64,000 nt of DNA from JAHEFU01 sp041395205. Lineage in GTDB: Bacteria > 4484-113 > JAFGCY01. Every line of letters begins with the position of its first letter. The first letter of the stretch is position 1. A program made the position numbers and the translations under genes. Location: the NCBI GenBank assembly GCA_041395205.1, contig JAWLAZ010000003.1, positions 496,001 through 560,000 of the forward strand, given 5' to 3'. The notes below the pieces were generated by a model, which was given only the letters and a program-made list of their open reading frames with translations, was not told the DNA's origin and ran no database searches. Shown here piece after piece: positions 24,249 to 33,754 of the stretch.

Positions 24249-26215
24249 CTTCTCAGCTCCTCCAGGTCCCTGTACAGCTCCAGCGCTTCCGGGTTGGCAA
24301 GGGCGTCGGCATTCTTCACCGGGCGGCCATGCACGATGTTGCGTACGGCCAGTTCGGTGATCTTGCCGGAGATGGTGCGCGGGATGTCCGCCACCTCGAT
24401 GATCTTCTTCGGGACGTGGTACGGGCTGGCGTTGGCACGGATCGTCCTGCAGATCCTGTCCTGCAGCTCGTCACTGAACTGCTGCCCAGGCTGCATGCGT
24501 ACGAACAGCACGATGCGCACGTCATTGTCCCAGTCCTGTCCGATCACGAGCGCTTCCATGATCTCCGGGAAGCCCTCCACCTGGCGGTAGATCTCCGCTG
24601 TGCCGATGCGCACCCCGCCCGGGTTGAGCGTGGCATCGCTGCGGCCATGGATCACCATCCCGCCGGTCTCGGTCAGTTCAACCCAGTCACCATGCCGCCA
24701 TACATTGTCATATTCAGCGAAGTAGGCAGCGTGATACTTGCTGCGATCCGGGTCATTCCAGAAGCTGACCGGCATGCTGGGAAAGGGTGCAGTGCAGACC
24801 AGCTCACCCTGCTCACCGGCGGGCAGGCTGTTGCCATCGGAGTCAAACACCTCCACGCGCATGCCCAGGCCGCGGGTCTGCAACTCGCCACGGTAGACAG
24901 GGGCGATCGGATTGCCAAGCGCGAAGCAGGAGATGATGTCCGTCCCACCGGAGATGCTCGCCAGGCAGAGCTCCTGCCTGATGTCACGGTAGACATAGTC
25001 AAAGCTCTCCGGCGCCAGCGGTGAGCCGGTTGACAGGATGGCCCGCAAGGATGACAGATCGTGCTGCTCTCTCGGCTTGTAGCCTTCCTTCTCCAGCAGT
25101 GCGATGTACTTGGCACTGGTCCCGAACACGTTGATCCGCTCCTGCTCAGCCATCCGCCACAGGTGGGCGGCATCCGGGGCAAACGGGTTGCCATCGAACA
25201 GCACGACGGTCGCGCCGACAGCCAGCGCGCTGACGAGCCAGTTCCACATCATCCAGCCACAGGTCGTGAAGTAGAACACGCGGTCACCGGGCTTCACGTC
25301 CGTGTGCAGCATGTGCTCCTTCAGGTGCTGGATCAGCGTCCCACCTGCACCGTGCACCATGCATTTCGGCAGGCCGGTGGTGCCGCTGCTGTACATGATG
25401 TAGAGCGGGTGTTCGAAGGGCAGCTGCTCGAACTTCATCTCCCCGCCCCCGCCGGCTTCCGCGACGAAGTCAGAGTAGAGCAGCGTGCCGGGCATGCCGC
25501 TGATGTCCGGCCTCTCCTCCATGTAGGGCACGACCACGATGCGCTCCAGGTTCAGCTCGCTGGCGAAGTTCCGCACGCGCTGCAGACAGTCGAAACGCCG
25601 GCCCTTGAACAAATAGGCGTCCGCCGTGAACAGCACACGCGGCTCGATCTGGCCGAAGCGGTCGAGCACACCCTTCTCGCCGAAGTCAGGCGAGCATGAA
25701 CTCCAGATCGCGCCGAGTGAGGCCGTTGCCAGCATGCAGATGATCGTCTGTGGCATGTTTGGCATGAAGCCAGCCACGCGGTCGCCCTGCCTCACGCCCT
25801 GGCTGATCAGCGCGGCCTGCAGAATCGCGACTTCGCGGTACAGTTCGCTGAAACTCAGCGCCTGCCGGCGGCCCTCCTCATTCCAGAAGACGATGGCCTC
25901 GCCATCGCCGCGATGCCGGAGCAGATTCTCGGCGAAGTTCAGCCTGGCTCCTTCGAACCACAGCGGCCCGCCGGGCTGAGGTGGCCTGACGAACTCACCG
26001 CCGTGCAGAACCGTCTGCGGCTGGACACTGGCAACGATTCCACTGAAGTCCCAGAACTCCTTCCAGAACACGGCGGGATGCTCGATTGACCAGTCATACA
26101 GGTGTTTGTAGTGAACCATGTTCTCCACCCCGCTGCGCTGCAGGCGCTCCATGAAGGCTGTCAGGTTGGCGGCGGCCACACGCTGCGGATCCGGGGTGTA
26201 CATCACTTCAGACAT
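24245..26215 (-). CDS. aacS: Acetoacetyl-CoA synthetase (acetoacetate-CoA ligase)
   Basis: ANL-superfamily adenylating enzyme of 656 residues, the family's usual length. It activates acetoacetate with ATP and CoA. The adenylate-forming motif YIMYSSGTTGLPKCMVHG, GGTDIISCF, YRGELQ and the C-terminal RSDATLNPGGVRIGTAEIY and RTISGKITELAVR (catalytic Lys) are present. The N-terminal extension (WSIEHPAVFWKEFWDFSG) is typical of AacS and acetyl-CoA synthetases. Tyrosine breakdown yields acetoacetate, so this enzyme completes the local pathway. Confidence 0.93.
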   Translation of the reverse strand: MSEVMYTPDPQRVAAANLTAFMERLQRSGVENMVHYKHLYDWSIEHPAVFWKEFWDFSGIVASVQPQTVLHGGEFVRPPQPGGPLWFEGARLNFAENLLRHRGDGEAIVFWNEEGRRQALSFSELYREVAILQAALISQGVRQGDRVAGFMPNMPQTIICMLATASLGAIWSSCSPDFGEKGVLDRFGQIEPRVLFTADAYLFKGRRFDCLQRVRNFASELNLERIVVVPYMEERPDISGMPGTLLYSDFVAEAGGGGEMKFEQLPFEHPLYIMYSSGTTGLPKCMVHGAGGTLIQHLKEHMLHTDVKPGDRVFYFTTCGWMMWNWLVSALAVGATVVLFDGNPFAPDAAHLWRMAEQERINVFGTSAKYIALLEKEGYKPREQHDLSSLRAILSTGSPLAPESFDYVYRDIRQELCLASISGGTDIISCFALGNPIAPVYRGELQTRGLGMRVEVFDSDGNSLPAGEQGELVCTAPFPSMPVSFWNDPDRSKYHAAYFAEYDNVWRHGDWVELTETGGMVIHGRSDATLNPGGVRIGTAEIYRQVEGFPEIMEALVIGQDWDNDVRIVLFVRMQPGQQFSDELQDRICRTIRANASPYHVPKKIIEVADIPRTISGKITELAVRNIVHGRPVKNADALANPEALELYRDLEELRS

Positions 26216-26385
26216 GCCCCTATTCTAGCGAGGCCCCTGCTGCAGAAGCCTGCTACCGCTGCCGATATGTCCTGCGTTAGCAATCGGTGTACTACTGGTG
26301 AAGAGCAGATTACAAATGTGAAACGGTTATGAAAAGCTGCTAACCTGTAGTCAAAAGCCCCATATCCAGGCTACTGAGGTTACAG

Positions 26386-26754
26386 ATGTCCGCTATGAGA
26401 AATATGCTGCAGGTGAATGCCAGCCGACTCCCGGCCGGCGACAACTCCTGTTACATCCGCTACCGGCTGACCGAGGCGATCGATGCCCACCTGCCCATGC
26501 TGTTCCGTGATGCCGTGACGATGCTCACGCCGCTGGCGGAGAGCACCGGCTGCGATACGCACCTGATCGAGGCCAGCTGCCCCGGGCACTACACCGCGAG
26601 CAGCTTCCAGGGCAGCCGTGAGCTGGAGGTCTACTTCGAGTCCCAGCCAGGATTCCTGCAGGAACTGATCGATGATTTCGATGCCCGCATCGAGGACTGC
26701 GGACTCGGCAGTGTCGTGCATCGCAAGCGGATGGAGCTGGTGCGCGCCGGCTGA
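26386..26754 (+). CDS. Hypothetical protein
   Basis: A 122-residue soluble protein preceded by GAGG at a good distance from the ATG at 26386. It has an N-terminal segment with CYIRYRLTEAIDAHLPMLFRD and an acidic C-terminal half (LEVYFESQPGFLQELIDDFD). No family recognised. It lies 30 bases upstream of the aminotransferase on the same strand and may share its transcript. The 170 bases upstream hold no other gene. Confidence 0.6.
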   Translation: MSAMRNMLQVNASRLPAGDNSCYIRYRLTEAIDAHLPMLFRDAVTMLTPLAESTGCDTHLIEASCPGHYTASSFQGSRELEVYFESQPGFLQELIDDFDARIEDCGLGSVVHRKRMELVRAG

Positions 26755-26784
26755 TCATTCCCGGGAAGCGGTTAGAATGAGGCC

Positions 26785-28032
26785 ATGTCCCCAGCCCCGC
26801 AGCAATCCGGCCTCAGCCCGCAACTGAGCACACGCGCCAGCGTGATGCCGCGCAGCAGCATCCGCCGCCTGTTCACCTCGGCCTTCGCCCTGAAGAGCGA
26901 GGGGGTGAAGGTCTACGGCCTGCACATCGGCGATCCGGACTTCGATATGCCGGAGCGCATCGCCGAGGGCGTCACTGATGCAATCGCAGCCGGGCATACC
27001 CACTACTCTCCGATGGCCGGGATCCCGGCCCTGCGGGAGGCGATTGTCAGACACCGCCAGGCCAGGATGGGGATTGAGATTCCCCTGAATCGCGTGATCG
27101 TCAGCCAGGGTGCAACCCAGGCTCTCAACAGCAGCCTGCAGCTCTGCGTTGACAGCGGCAGGCGCGTGCTGTTCCCGATGATCTACTTCCCGAACTACAT
27201 CCAGCAGAGCACGCTTGCCGGAGTCGAGGTCGACCCATACGAGCTGGACGAGAACTTCCAGCCGCTGCTGGAGAAGCTTGAGCTGCAGTTCCGGCCGGAA
27301 ACGCGGGCGATGCTGATCAACACGCCAAGCAACCCCACCGGTGTGCTCTTCCCGCCGCAGACGGTACGCGCCCTGTATGAATTCGCCCGCCGCCACAATC
27401 TCTGGGTGATCTCCGACGAAGCCTACAGCGACTTCGTCTATCACGGTGAGTACCTCTCGCCGCTGAGCATTGACTGGGAATACCCTGAGGCGGAGCGGCG
27501 CGTGATCGCGGTTTTCAGCTTCTCCAAGAGCTATGCCGCCACCGGCCTGCGCATGGGTTACATGATCGCCCCGAATGACAGTGCTGCCTTCCGGCTGGAA
27601 CTGATGAATGAGCCACTGACCGGTTCGCTGACAACTCCACTCCAGCACGCAATGGTGGCAGCACTGGCTGAGGATGACACAGCCGTGCGCCGCGATGCAC
27701 TGCTGGAGCGCTGGCAGCTGACCGGTGAACTGCTGGCGGACTGTGGACTGAAGTTTGCCTATCCGGACGGTGGACTGTTCTACTTCATTGACATTTCCCC
27801 GACCGGCATGGATGGTGACACCTTTGCCGACCGGCTGCTCGCCGAGGAACATGTGGCGGTCGTGCCGGGCAGCGGCTTCGGGCTGGTTGGCAGCCGGGAC
27901 CAGGATGGCAATCTGAGCTTTGCCCCAAATGAGCTGGCTGCACGCTGCGTGCGGGTCAGCTTCGCAGCTCCCCGCACCGACCTTGAGGAAGGGGTGAAAC
28001 GTCTGGTGAGCTTCATCAGGCGCAACTCTTAA
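26785..28032 (+). CDS. Class I/II PLP-dependent aminotransferase
   Basis: Fold-type I aminotransferase of 415 residues. PLP-binding features: YGLHIGDPDFDMP near the N-terminus, HYSPMAGIPALREAI, NTPSNPTGVLF, ISDEAYSDFVY and the Schiff-base lysine Lys248 in FSFSKSYAATGLRMGY. The C-terminal RVSFAAPRTDLEEG holds the substrate carboxylate-binding Arg. The subfamily covers aspartate, aromatic and other amino acids; next to the tyrosine genes, transamination of tyrosine to 4-hydroxyphenylpyruvate (substrate of Hpd) is the likely role, as inference. About 300 bases downstream up to 28331 show no gene. Confidence 0.85.
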   Translation: MSPAPQQSGLSPQLSTRASVMPRSSIRRLFTSAFALKSEGVKVYGLHIGDPDFDMPERIAEGVTDAIAAGHTHYSPMAGIPALREAIVRHRQARMGIEIPLNRVIVSQGATQALNSSLQLCVDSGRRVLFPMIYFPNYIQQSTLAGVEVDPYELDENFQPLLEKLELQFRPETRAMLINTPSNPTGVLFPPQTVRALYEFARRHNLWVISDEAYSDFVYHGEYLSPLSIDWEYPEAERRVIAVFSFSKSYAATGLRMGYMIAPNDSAAFRLELMNEPLTGSLTTPLQHAMVAALAEDDTAVRRDALLERWQLTGELLADCGLKFAYPDGGLFYFIDISPTGMDGDTFADRLLAEEHVAVVPGSGFGLVGSRDQDGNLSFAPNELAARCVRVSFAAPRTDLEEGVKRLVSFIRRNS

Positions 28033-28331
28033 TCATGTGAATCAGCATGACTTCCATGAATCCGGCATCTGTTTCCGTACCTTGTGATTAACGTGAAGAA
28101 TGCCGTCTGCATAGTATCGAAGATATTAAAGTTGGCAATGCTGTCTGCCTGAAGTGACTGGCACTGTTCCAATTTCTGAATCCCCCTGCCCTCCTCACTT
28201 TCCCTTCACCTTGCTCCAATACCCTTTCCTGAGCATCTTTGTTCGCGCACTTCCGTAGTTCAAGCAGCTGGTAGGGCGTTGAAGGTGCTGCCATCCCGGC
28301 ACAGGGAAATAACACTTTCGAGGTATGTAGG

Positions 28332-29987
28332 ATGAAGAGGTTTGCACTCTCCCTGCTGGCCTGCATGGTGCTTGGCTGTACTGTCGCCTGGGCGGGTTCC
28401 GCCTATGACGACGTCTCCACGGACCACTGGGCCTACAACGCCCTGGATTACCTGACGCACCGCGGCGTGCTGGAAGGTTATCCGGACGGGTTCTTCAAGG
28501 GTGACCGTACGCTGACGCGCTACGAGTTCGCCCAGGCGATCGCCCGTCTGCTCGACACTGTTGGTGAGGGTTCGCCCGATGACATCAACATCATGGCCGA
28601 AACCCTTCGCGCGGAATTCTCAGACCAGCTGGCCGGCCTCTCCGGCCGCGTTGACAACCTGGGCAACCAGGTCCAGGACATGAACTCCACCATCATGGAC
28701 CTTGAAGGCAGTGTCGCGGACAACACCAGCCGGATCGGCGATCTTGAGGGCAAGGTCAAGGACCTCAAGCCCGGCCCGGAGTGGAAGGGTGAACTGCGCT
28801 ACCGCTGGCAGTTCGAGGACTGGGCGGACCGCAACCGCTTCCGCCAGCGCATCCGCTTCAAGCTCGGCTACAGCAAGCAGATCAACGACTGCGTCAAGCT
28901 GGCCTGGCAGTTCCAGACCCAGACCGGCAACGATGCCACCTCGGGCAACCACACGCTGGGCAACCAGGGCCGCACCGCGGACATCTTCCTGCACGAGGCC
29001 TATGTGAAGTACAGCCCGGGCTGGTTCGGTTACTACCAGGACTGCGAGAAGCCCAAGCCGACCTGTGGTGGCTGCGGCGGCTGCAACGAGTGCGCCAAGT
29101 GCGAGGACCTGAAGTGCGAGTGCAAGTCCAAGCTGGACATCTACGCCGGTATCTATCCGAACATCCTCACGGATGAACACGAGATGGTGCTGGACGGTGA
29201 TGTCAACCTGCAGGGTCTGGGCATGGTCTACCACTTCAACCAGGACTTCCAGCTGACGAGTGTCGCGAGCATCTTCGTCGAGAAGAACGGCAGCGACTAC
29301 TTCGATGACGACACCTACTTCTTCGCCACCGAGCTGCGTCACAACGACTTCCTGTTTGATGGCCTTGATGCCTGGTTCGGCAGCTATGGCTGGAAGAACG
29401 AGAACCAGCTGCTGGCTGACTACTTCGAGGGCAACGGTCTCGTACTGGCTGACGGCAGTGTCTTCGACTTCAACGGCGACGGCACCGTCAACGGCCTTGA
29501 TCGCTTCAACAGCAACTTCAGCGTGCTCAAGGCCGGCTTGCAGTACACCTGGGACTGTGCCTGGGATGACAAGCCGCTGAAGATCTTCGGTGAGTACATG
29601 ATGGCCTGCGACAGCGACGCTGAGGACAACATCGCGATCGTGAACCAGGGTCTGGCCTCCCCGATCATCTATGAGAGCAGCGACGACACCGGCTGGGTGG
29701 CCGGTGCGCAGTGGGGTGACAAGCCCAAGGACTGCGGCGACTGGTTCACCTTCGCCCGCTACAAAGAGATCGGTGCCAACACCATCCCCTCGGGTCTGGG
29801 TGACTCCGACACCGGCGGCGCGAACCGCAACAGCTTTGAATGGCACTGGGCCTATGTCTGGGCGCCGAACTGCACCCTGGGCGTGACCTACATCCTGTCC
29901 AAGATGCACAATGCCTACGGCTTCCAGATCCCGAACAGCCTCGATGACCGCCAGACCATCCAGGTCGACTGGGTCTTCAAGTTCTAG
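28332..29987 (+). CDS. SLH-domain outer-membrane porin with a Cys-rich loop
   Basis: A 551-residue OmpM/SomA-type porin. Signal peptide about 1-21 (ends VAWAG). One SLH domain follows (about 22-75: YDDVSTDHWAYNALDYL, LEGYPDGFFKGDRTLTRYE), then a heptad-rich coiled coil (about 85-145), then a beta barrel ending in WVFKF with C-terminal Phe. SLH domains of such proteins bind peptidoglycan-linked polymers and tether the outer membrane. A loop at about residues 236-266 has eight cysteines (CGGCGGCNECAKCE among them), unusual for a porin and suggestive of metal or cofactor binding. A paralogue is at 45953-47581. A strong terminator follows. Confidence 0.9.
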   Translation: MKRFALSLLACMVLGCTVAWAGSAYDDVSTDHWAYNALDYLTHRGVLEGYPDGFFKGDRTLTRYEFAQAIARLLDTVGEGSPDDINIMAETLRAEFSDQLAGLSGRVDNLGNQVQDMNSTIMDLEGSVADNTSRIGDLEGKVKDLKPGPEWKGELRYRWQFEDWADRNRFRQRIRFKLGYSKQINDCVKLAWQFQTQTGNDATSGNHTLGNQGRTADIFLHEAYVKYSPGWFGYYQDCEKPKPTCGGCGGCNECAKCEDLKCECKSKLDIYAGIYPNILTDEHEMVLDGDVNLQGLGMVYHFNQDFQLTSVASIFVEKNGSDYFDDDTYFFATELRHNDFLFDGLDAWFGSYGWKNENQLLADYFEGNGLVLADGSVFDFNGDGTVNGLDRFNSNFSVLKAGLQYTWDCAWDDKPLKIFGEYMMACDSDAEDNIAIVNQGLASPIIYESSDDTGWVAGAQWGDKPKDCGDWFTFARYKEIGANTIPSGLGDSDTGGANRNSFEWHWAYVWAPNCTLGVTYILSKMHNAYGFQIPNSLDDRQTIQVDWVFKF

Positions 29988-30022
29988 TTTCCGGAATTTT
30001 CCGGAAAATCGGAAAAACCCAT

Positions 30023-30053
30023 GGGGGCGGGTCCTGAGGGCCCGCCCCTTTTT
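30023..30053 (+). terminator. Rho-independent terminator of the SLH porin
   Basis: GGGGCGGG / CCCGCCCC stem followed by TTTTT. Confidence 0.9.
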
Positions 30054-30193
30054 GCATCAATGTGCACGATTCAATTGTGATTTAATTCACGAATAAAGGT
30101 GATAAAATCCTCCGAAAACCCAAGAATTCCATGCTCTATCTCAGATATCACCTATTGATTTAATCACTGATCTCTGCTATATACCTAATGAAC

Positions 30194-30354
30194 TGGCCTC
30201 TGGATTTTTCCAGAGCTTTGTAGGTACAAAGTGGCCATGAGGATCAGGAGCCTGACCCCCAGACCGGAGAGCCAGATGACGAGTCACCCGTGAAAGGGTT
30301 CACGAATCGAACCCTCTCTCCGAGTCCAGGGTGGCACTCGGCTAAGGAGGCCGA
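30194..30354 (+). promoter_or_regulatory. Highly structured 5' leader of the 9-haem cytochrome gene; candidate riboregulator
   Basis: A perfect three-way junction occupies 30194-30237: closing stem TGGCC/GGCCA, hairpin TCTGG-N6-CCAGA, hairpin CTTTGT-AGGT-ACAAAG. Next, CGGAGAG (30265-30271) pairs with CTCTCCG (30316-30322), enclosing a CGTGAA-AGGG-TTCACG hairpin. Then CGAGT (30321-30325) can pair with ACTCG (30336-30340), in conflict with both the previous stem and with TCGGC/GCCGA (30338-30342/30350-30354), which places the Shine-Dalgarno AAGGAG in its loop three bases before the ATG. Mutually exclusive stems reaching the ribosome-binding site are what a translational switch looks like. It does not match the c-di-GMP (GEMM) consensus I know. 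The remaining 140 bases between terminator and leader hold nothing clear. Confidence 0.6.
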
Positions 30355-30356
30355 CG

Positions 30357-32342
30357 ATGACTAGCACTGTTTCAGAACGGAGATCCATACTCCAGGCAGC
30401 ACTGGGCGTGACTGCAGCCAGCCTCCTGGTGCTGGGCAGCTGCGCCAGCTCGCTTTCCGGCGGCGGGGGCAACCCCGATGACAACACCGGGGTGAACAAG
30501 GCTCCGGTGATCGTCGGAAATACGATTGCAGCCAACCTGCTCAATCCCGAGACCGACCAGACGGTGACCTTCTCAATCACCGCCAGTGATCCTGAAGGCA
30601 AGGCCCTGACCTATGCCTGGGATGACGGGAATGCCAGCGCCGGCGATTTCGACGGCACGGGTTCCTCGGTCTTCTGGAGCACGAGTGAGGCTGGCAGCTA
30701 CACCATCAGCGTGACGGTCTATGACCCCGAGCTGCTCTCCGCTGCAGCCAGCACCAGCATGACGGTGACGCAGGCCGCGGATCCGCCGGGACCGAATGAC
30801 CCACCGGTCTTCGACCAGAACGGCATCCGCAAGGACGTCACTTCCCCGATCGCCGGCCAGAAGATCATCTTCACCGCCACGGCAGCTGATGCCGACGGTG
30901 ATGCCCTGAACTTCATCTGGCAGGATGACACCGGCCAGGACAACTTCAGCGACCCGGTGATTGACAACGGCACGGCAAAGATCAGCTGGAGCTATGACGA
31001 AGCCGGCAGCTACACGATCACCGCCATTGCCAACGACGGCAAGACCGGCACCACGAGCGTCAGCGCGGTGACTTCCGTGACCGCCAGTGTGACGCTTGCC
31101 GCCTTCCCCGCCTCCTTCGACTTCAGTGGTGCGGAGCGCTGCTCCAACTGCCACAGCGAGGTCTACGATGAGTGGAAGGACACCGGCCATGCCCACATCG
31201 AGGACAACATGCAGATGATCGGCCGCGGCCGCCTCGAGAGCTGCCGCGAGTGCCACACCGTCGGCTACAAGGAAGGCGGTTACATCGACTACGACCTGAC
31301 TCCCGAGTTCGCGAACGTGCAGTGCGAAAGCTGCCACGGCTCCGGCAATGGTCACCCGGCCAATGGCCCGCTGCCTGCGAGCTTTGATCCGACCGACAGC
31401 TGCGGCCGCTGCCACACGGATGCCCACCATCCGACCTTTGACGAATGGCAGACGAGTGCCCATGCGAATTTCGATCTTGAGGAGCACAATGCCACCGGCG
31501 GCAGCTGCGTGCAGTGCCATAACGGTGAGTGGTTCGTGAGGATCCAGATCCGCGGTGAGGAAGCCCCCGCTGAGGATCTGGAAATGGGTACGCACATCGG
31601 TTGCGCAACCTGCCATGACCCGCACAATTCCACCTTCGAGCATCAGCTCCGCGTGGATCCCAACGCTGACGTGATCATCCCCTTCGGTGAGACCGCGGTG
31701 AACGGCGGCAATGCAAATACCTGCCTGAAGTGCCACAACGGACGCCGCAACGAGAACGACATGAACAACACCATCGCCAAGGGCGGCCGCGGCTTCCATG
31801 CCAACAGCCAGGGCCCGATGATCTTCGGCGTTGGCGGCTTCGAGTTCGACGGCTACAACTACGACAAGGAACACCCGCACAACAGCTGGAATGAGCAGAA
31901 GTGCATCACCTGCCACATGTGGGAGAAGGAGTTCGAGGATGATCTGAACCCGGCGATCGTCGGTCACAGCTTCACCCCGCGCATCGAGTCCTGCAATGTC
32001 TGCCATACCTTCGCCACTGCGGATGAGATGGAGGCCTACAAGGAGGAATTCATCGCCGGTACGCTGGCAATGCTGGCGGAGTTCGAGGAACTGTGGCCTG
32101 CTGAGTGGAAGACTGAGGAGAACGGCGTGTTCGACCTCAACAACAAGCCGTCCAGCAGTGATCCGCCAAGCACTGATGGTCCTCCGCTGAACGATGCCCT
32201 CGGCGACCAGTACCGCCAGTGCTGGTGGAACTACGAGTACATCCGTGAGGACAACTCCAAGGGCGTGCACAACCCGGCCTACAGCCGTGGCCTGCTGCAG
32301 TCCGCAATCGACAAGCTCAAGGAACTCAACGCTCAGCTGTAA
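30357..32342 (+). CDS. Nine-haem c-type cytochrome lipoprotein with PKD-like domains
   Basis: 661 residues. The N-terminus has a twin Arg (SERRSILQAALG) and a lipobox (LVLGSC), so a lipid-anchored export is likely. Two Ig/PKD-like domains follow (about 45-140 and 145-250). The C-terminal part (about 255-600) has nine CxxCH haem sites: CSNCH, CRECH, CESCH, CGRCH, CVQCH, CATCH, CLKCH, CITCH and CNVCH. The first three lie in a cytochrome c554-type segment (C..CH, EWKDTGHAH, CHTVGYKEGG, ANVQCESCHG). The PKD-like domains may position the haem domain at the cell surface. It has its own structured leader and terminator, upstream of the porin-cytochrome genes. Confidence 0.9.
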   Translation: MTSTVSERRSILQAALGVTAASLLVLGSCASSLSGGGGNPDDNTGVNKAPVIVGNTIAANLLNPETDQTVTFSITASDPEGKALTYAWDDGNASAGDFDGTGSSVFWSTSEAGSYTISVTVYDPELLSAAASTSMTVTQAADPPGPNDPPVFDQNGIRKDVTSPIAGQKIIFTATAADADGDALNFIWQDDTGQDNFSDPVIDNGTAKISWSYDEAGSYTITAIANDGKTGTTSVSAVTSVTASVTLAAFPASFDFSGAERCSNCHSEVYDEWKDTGHAHIEDNMQMIGRGRLESCRECHTVGYKEGGYIDYDLTPEFANVQCESCHGSGNGHPANGPLPASFDPTDSCGRCHTDAHHPTFDEWQTSAHANFDLEEHNATGGSCVQCHNGEWFVRIQIRGEEAPAEDLEMGTHIGCATCHDPHNSTFEHQLRVDPNADVIIPFGETAVNGGNANTCLKCHNGRRNENDMNNTIAKGGRGFHANSQGPMIFGVGGFEFDGYNYDKEHPHNSWNEQKCITCHMWEKEFEDDLNPAIVGHSFTPRIESCNVCHTFATADEMEAYKEEFIAGTLAMLAEFEELWPAEWKTEENGVFDLNNKPSSSDPPSTDGPPLNDALGDQYRQCWWNYEYIREDNSKGVHNPAYSRGLLQSAIDKLKELNAQL

Positions 32343-32360
32343 CCAAGCTGATACACCGGA

Positions 32361-32390
32361 AAGGGCGCCCCGAGCGGGCGCCCTTTTTCA
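32361..32390 (+). terminator. Rho-independent terminator after the nine-haem cytochrome
   Basis: AAGGGCGCCC / GGGCGCCCTT stem followed by TTTC. Confidence 0.9.
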
Positions 32391-32532
32391 TATCCACCCA
32401 CTGTGAAGATGTCCACATTAAAGGCACATCGCCGATGCCCGATATCATAGATATAAGGTAGGATTGTGCTATGATTGGTACCGGAAAACAAGGTTTTCCA
32501 CAGGGTGAGGAAGAGAATATTGGAGGATCGGC

Positions 32533-33741
32533 ATGGCTGCAAGAAGGTCATTGATGACCATCCTGCTGATTGCCATCGGGGTACTGGGCTGGACCTACGT
32601 GGGAAGTGCCCAGTTCTTTGATTCCCTGGAGGGAATGGAAGCCCCCGATGATGTGACCGGCGTTGACTGTTCAATGTGCCATGGCAATGCGGCGCAGGAG
32701 GCGACTTTCGCGCATGCTCCGGCTTTCGAGGGCAAGTGCGATGCATGCCATCAGACCACCGGAGACGGCGGTCATGGCAATCTCGTCAGTGAAACCCGCT
32801 CGCTCTGCCTGAACTGCCACCAGGACAAGTCGGAGCACTACCCCGCCGTCACCTGCTGGACCTCGAACTGCCACAGCGACATGCATGGCAGCAACATCGA
32901 CCCCTACCTCAACCCCAGCCGCCAGGAGGACTACCCCGGCTTCGCCGAGTCCACCAAGGGTGCGCAGTACGTCGGCAGCAATGTCTGCCTGAGCTGCCAT
33001 CAGGGCCATCGCCGCGACTGGAGCAAGTCCATGCACAGCCTGACCGACATGGGGGTGCGTCCGATCTCCGAGCGTGGCTGTGAAAGCTGCCACGGTCCGG
33101 GCTCCAACCACTGGGGCCGGCGCGCCGGGATCGGTGTGTACAGCATGGCCAGCTCCCGTGAAGTTGACGACTCCTGCCTGGTCTGCCACAAGTCCGATAC
33201 ATACGTGCCTGACTACAAGAACAGCAGCCACGTGAAGGAATGCGTCTCCTGCCTCGACTGCCATGATCCGCATAATCAGGCAAACAAACACAACCTGCGC
33301 AAGGATCCGAATGCGATGTGCCTGAGCTGCCATGAATCCACCGCAGTGGACTTTGCGAAGTTCAGCCACCACCCGCTTGACAACTCCGATCCGCGCACGG
33401 GCCTGCTCTGCGTGGACTGCCACAATCCCCATGGCGGTGAGGGTCGCGAGATGCTGACCCAGCTCAAGGATGACATCTGCTTCGAATGCCACGCTGACAA
33501 GCAGGGGCCGTTCATCTTCGAGCATGCCGGCTATGACCCCGCGATGGGCCGCGGCTGCTTCACCTGCCACAGCGCACACGGCAGCAGCAATCCCGCCCTG
33601 CTGAACTTCAGCGGTCGCGGAACCTGCATGGAATGCCATACGGACCGGGCCAACCACTTCCCGGCACAGAACTGCTGGACATCGGGCTGCCATTCCGACC
33701 ACCACGGTTCCAACACTGATTTCTTCTTCTTCGGAAACTAG
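32533..33741 (+). CDS. Periplasmic decahaem-type (DmsE/MtrA-like) cytochrome with 12 CxxCH and 2 CX4CH sites
   Basis: 402 residues with signal peptide (about 1-26, ending VGSAQ). Twelve CxxCH sites: CSMCH, CDACH, CLNCH, CLSCH, CESCH, CLVCH, CLDCH, CLSCH, CVDCH, CFECH, CFTCH, CMECH. Two further sites, CWTSNCH and CWTSGCH, have four residues between the cysteines and lie near the N- and C-terminus in matching contexts (CHSDMHGSN and CHSDHHGSN), so up to fourteen haems. Many distal His residues are present. This resembles the MtrA/DmsE cytochromes that sit inside an outer-membrane barrel and pass electrons through it. The barrel gene starts 14 bases downstream. The 14-haem count assumes both CX4CH sites are haem-loaded. 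Confidence 0.92.
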   Translation: MAARRSLMTILLIAIGVLGWTYVGSAQFFDSLEGMEAPDDVTGVDCSMCHGNAAQEATFAHAPAFEGKCDACHQTTGDGGHGNLVSETRSLCLNCHQDKSEHYPAVTCWTSNCHSDMHGSNIDPYLNPSRQEDYPGFAESTKGAQYVGSNVCLSCHQGHRRDWSKSMHSLTDMGVRPISERGCESCHGPGSNHWGRRAGIGVYSMASSREVDDSCLVCHKSDTYVPDYKNSSHVKECVSCLDCHDPHNQANKHNLRKDPNAMCLSCHESTAVDFAKFSHHPLDNSDPRTGLLCVDCHNPHGGEGREMLTQLKDDICFECHADKQGPFIFEHAGYDPAMGRGCFTCHSAHGSSNPALLNFSGRGTCMECHTDRANHFPAQNCWTSGCHSDHHGSNTDFFFFGN

Positions 33742-33754
33742 GAGGTAACCGGAG

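Noticed and set aside
30190..30356. c-di-GMP (GEMM) riboswitch
   Set aside because: Structured leader, but the conserved GEMM core sequences and tetraloop pattern are not found, so I describe it only as a candidate switch.
30573..32270. A 565-codon minus ORF opposite the nine-haem cytochrome
   Set aside because: Shadow frame; the plus strand has nine CxxCH motifs and a lipobox.
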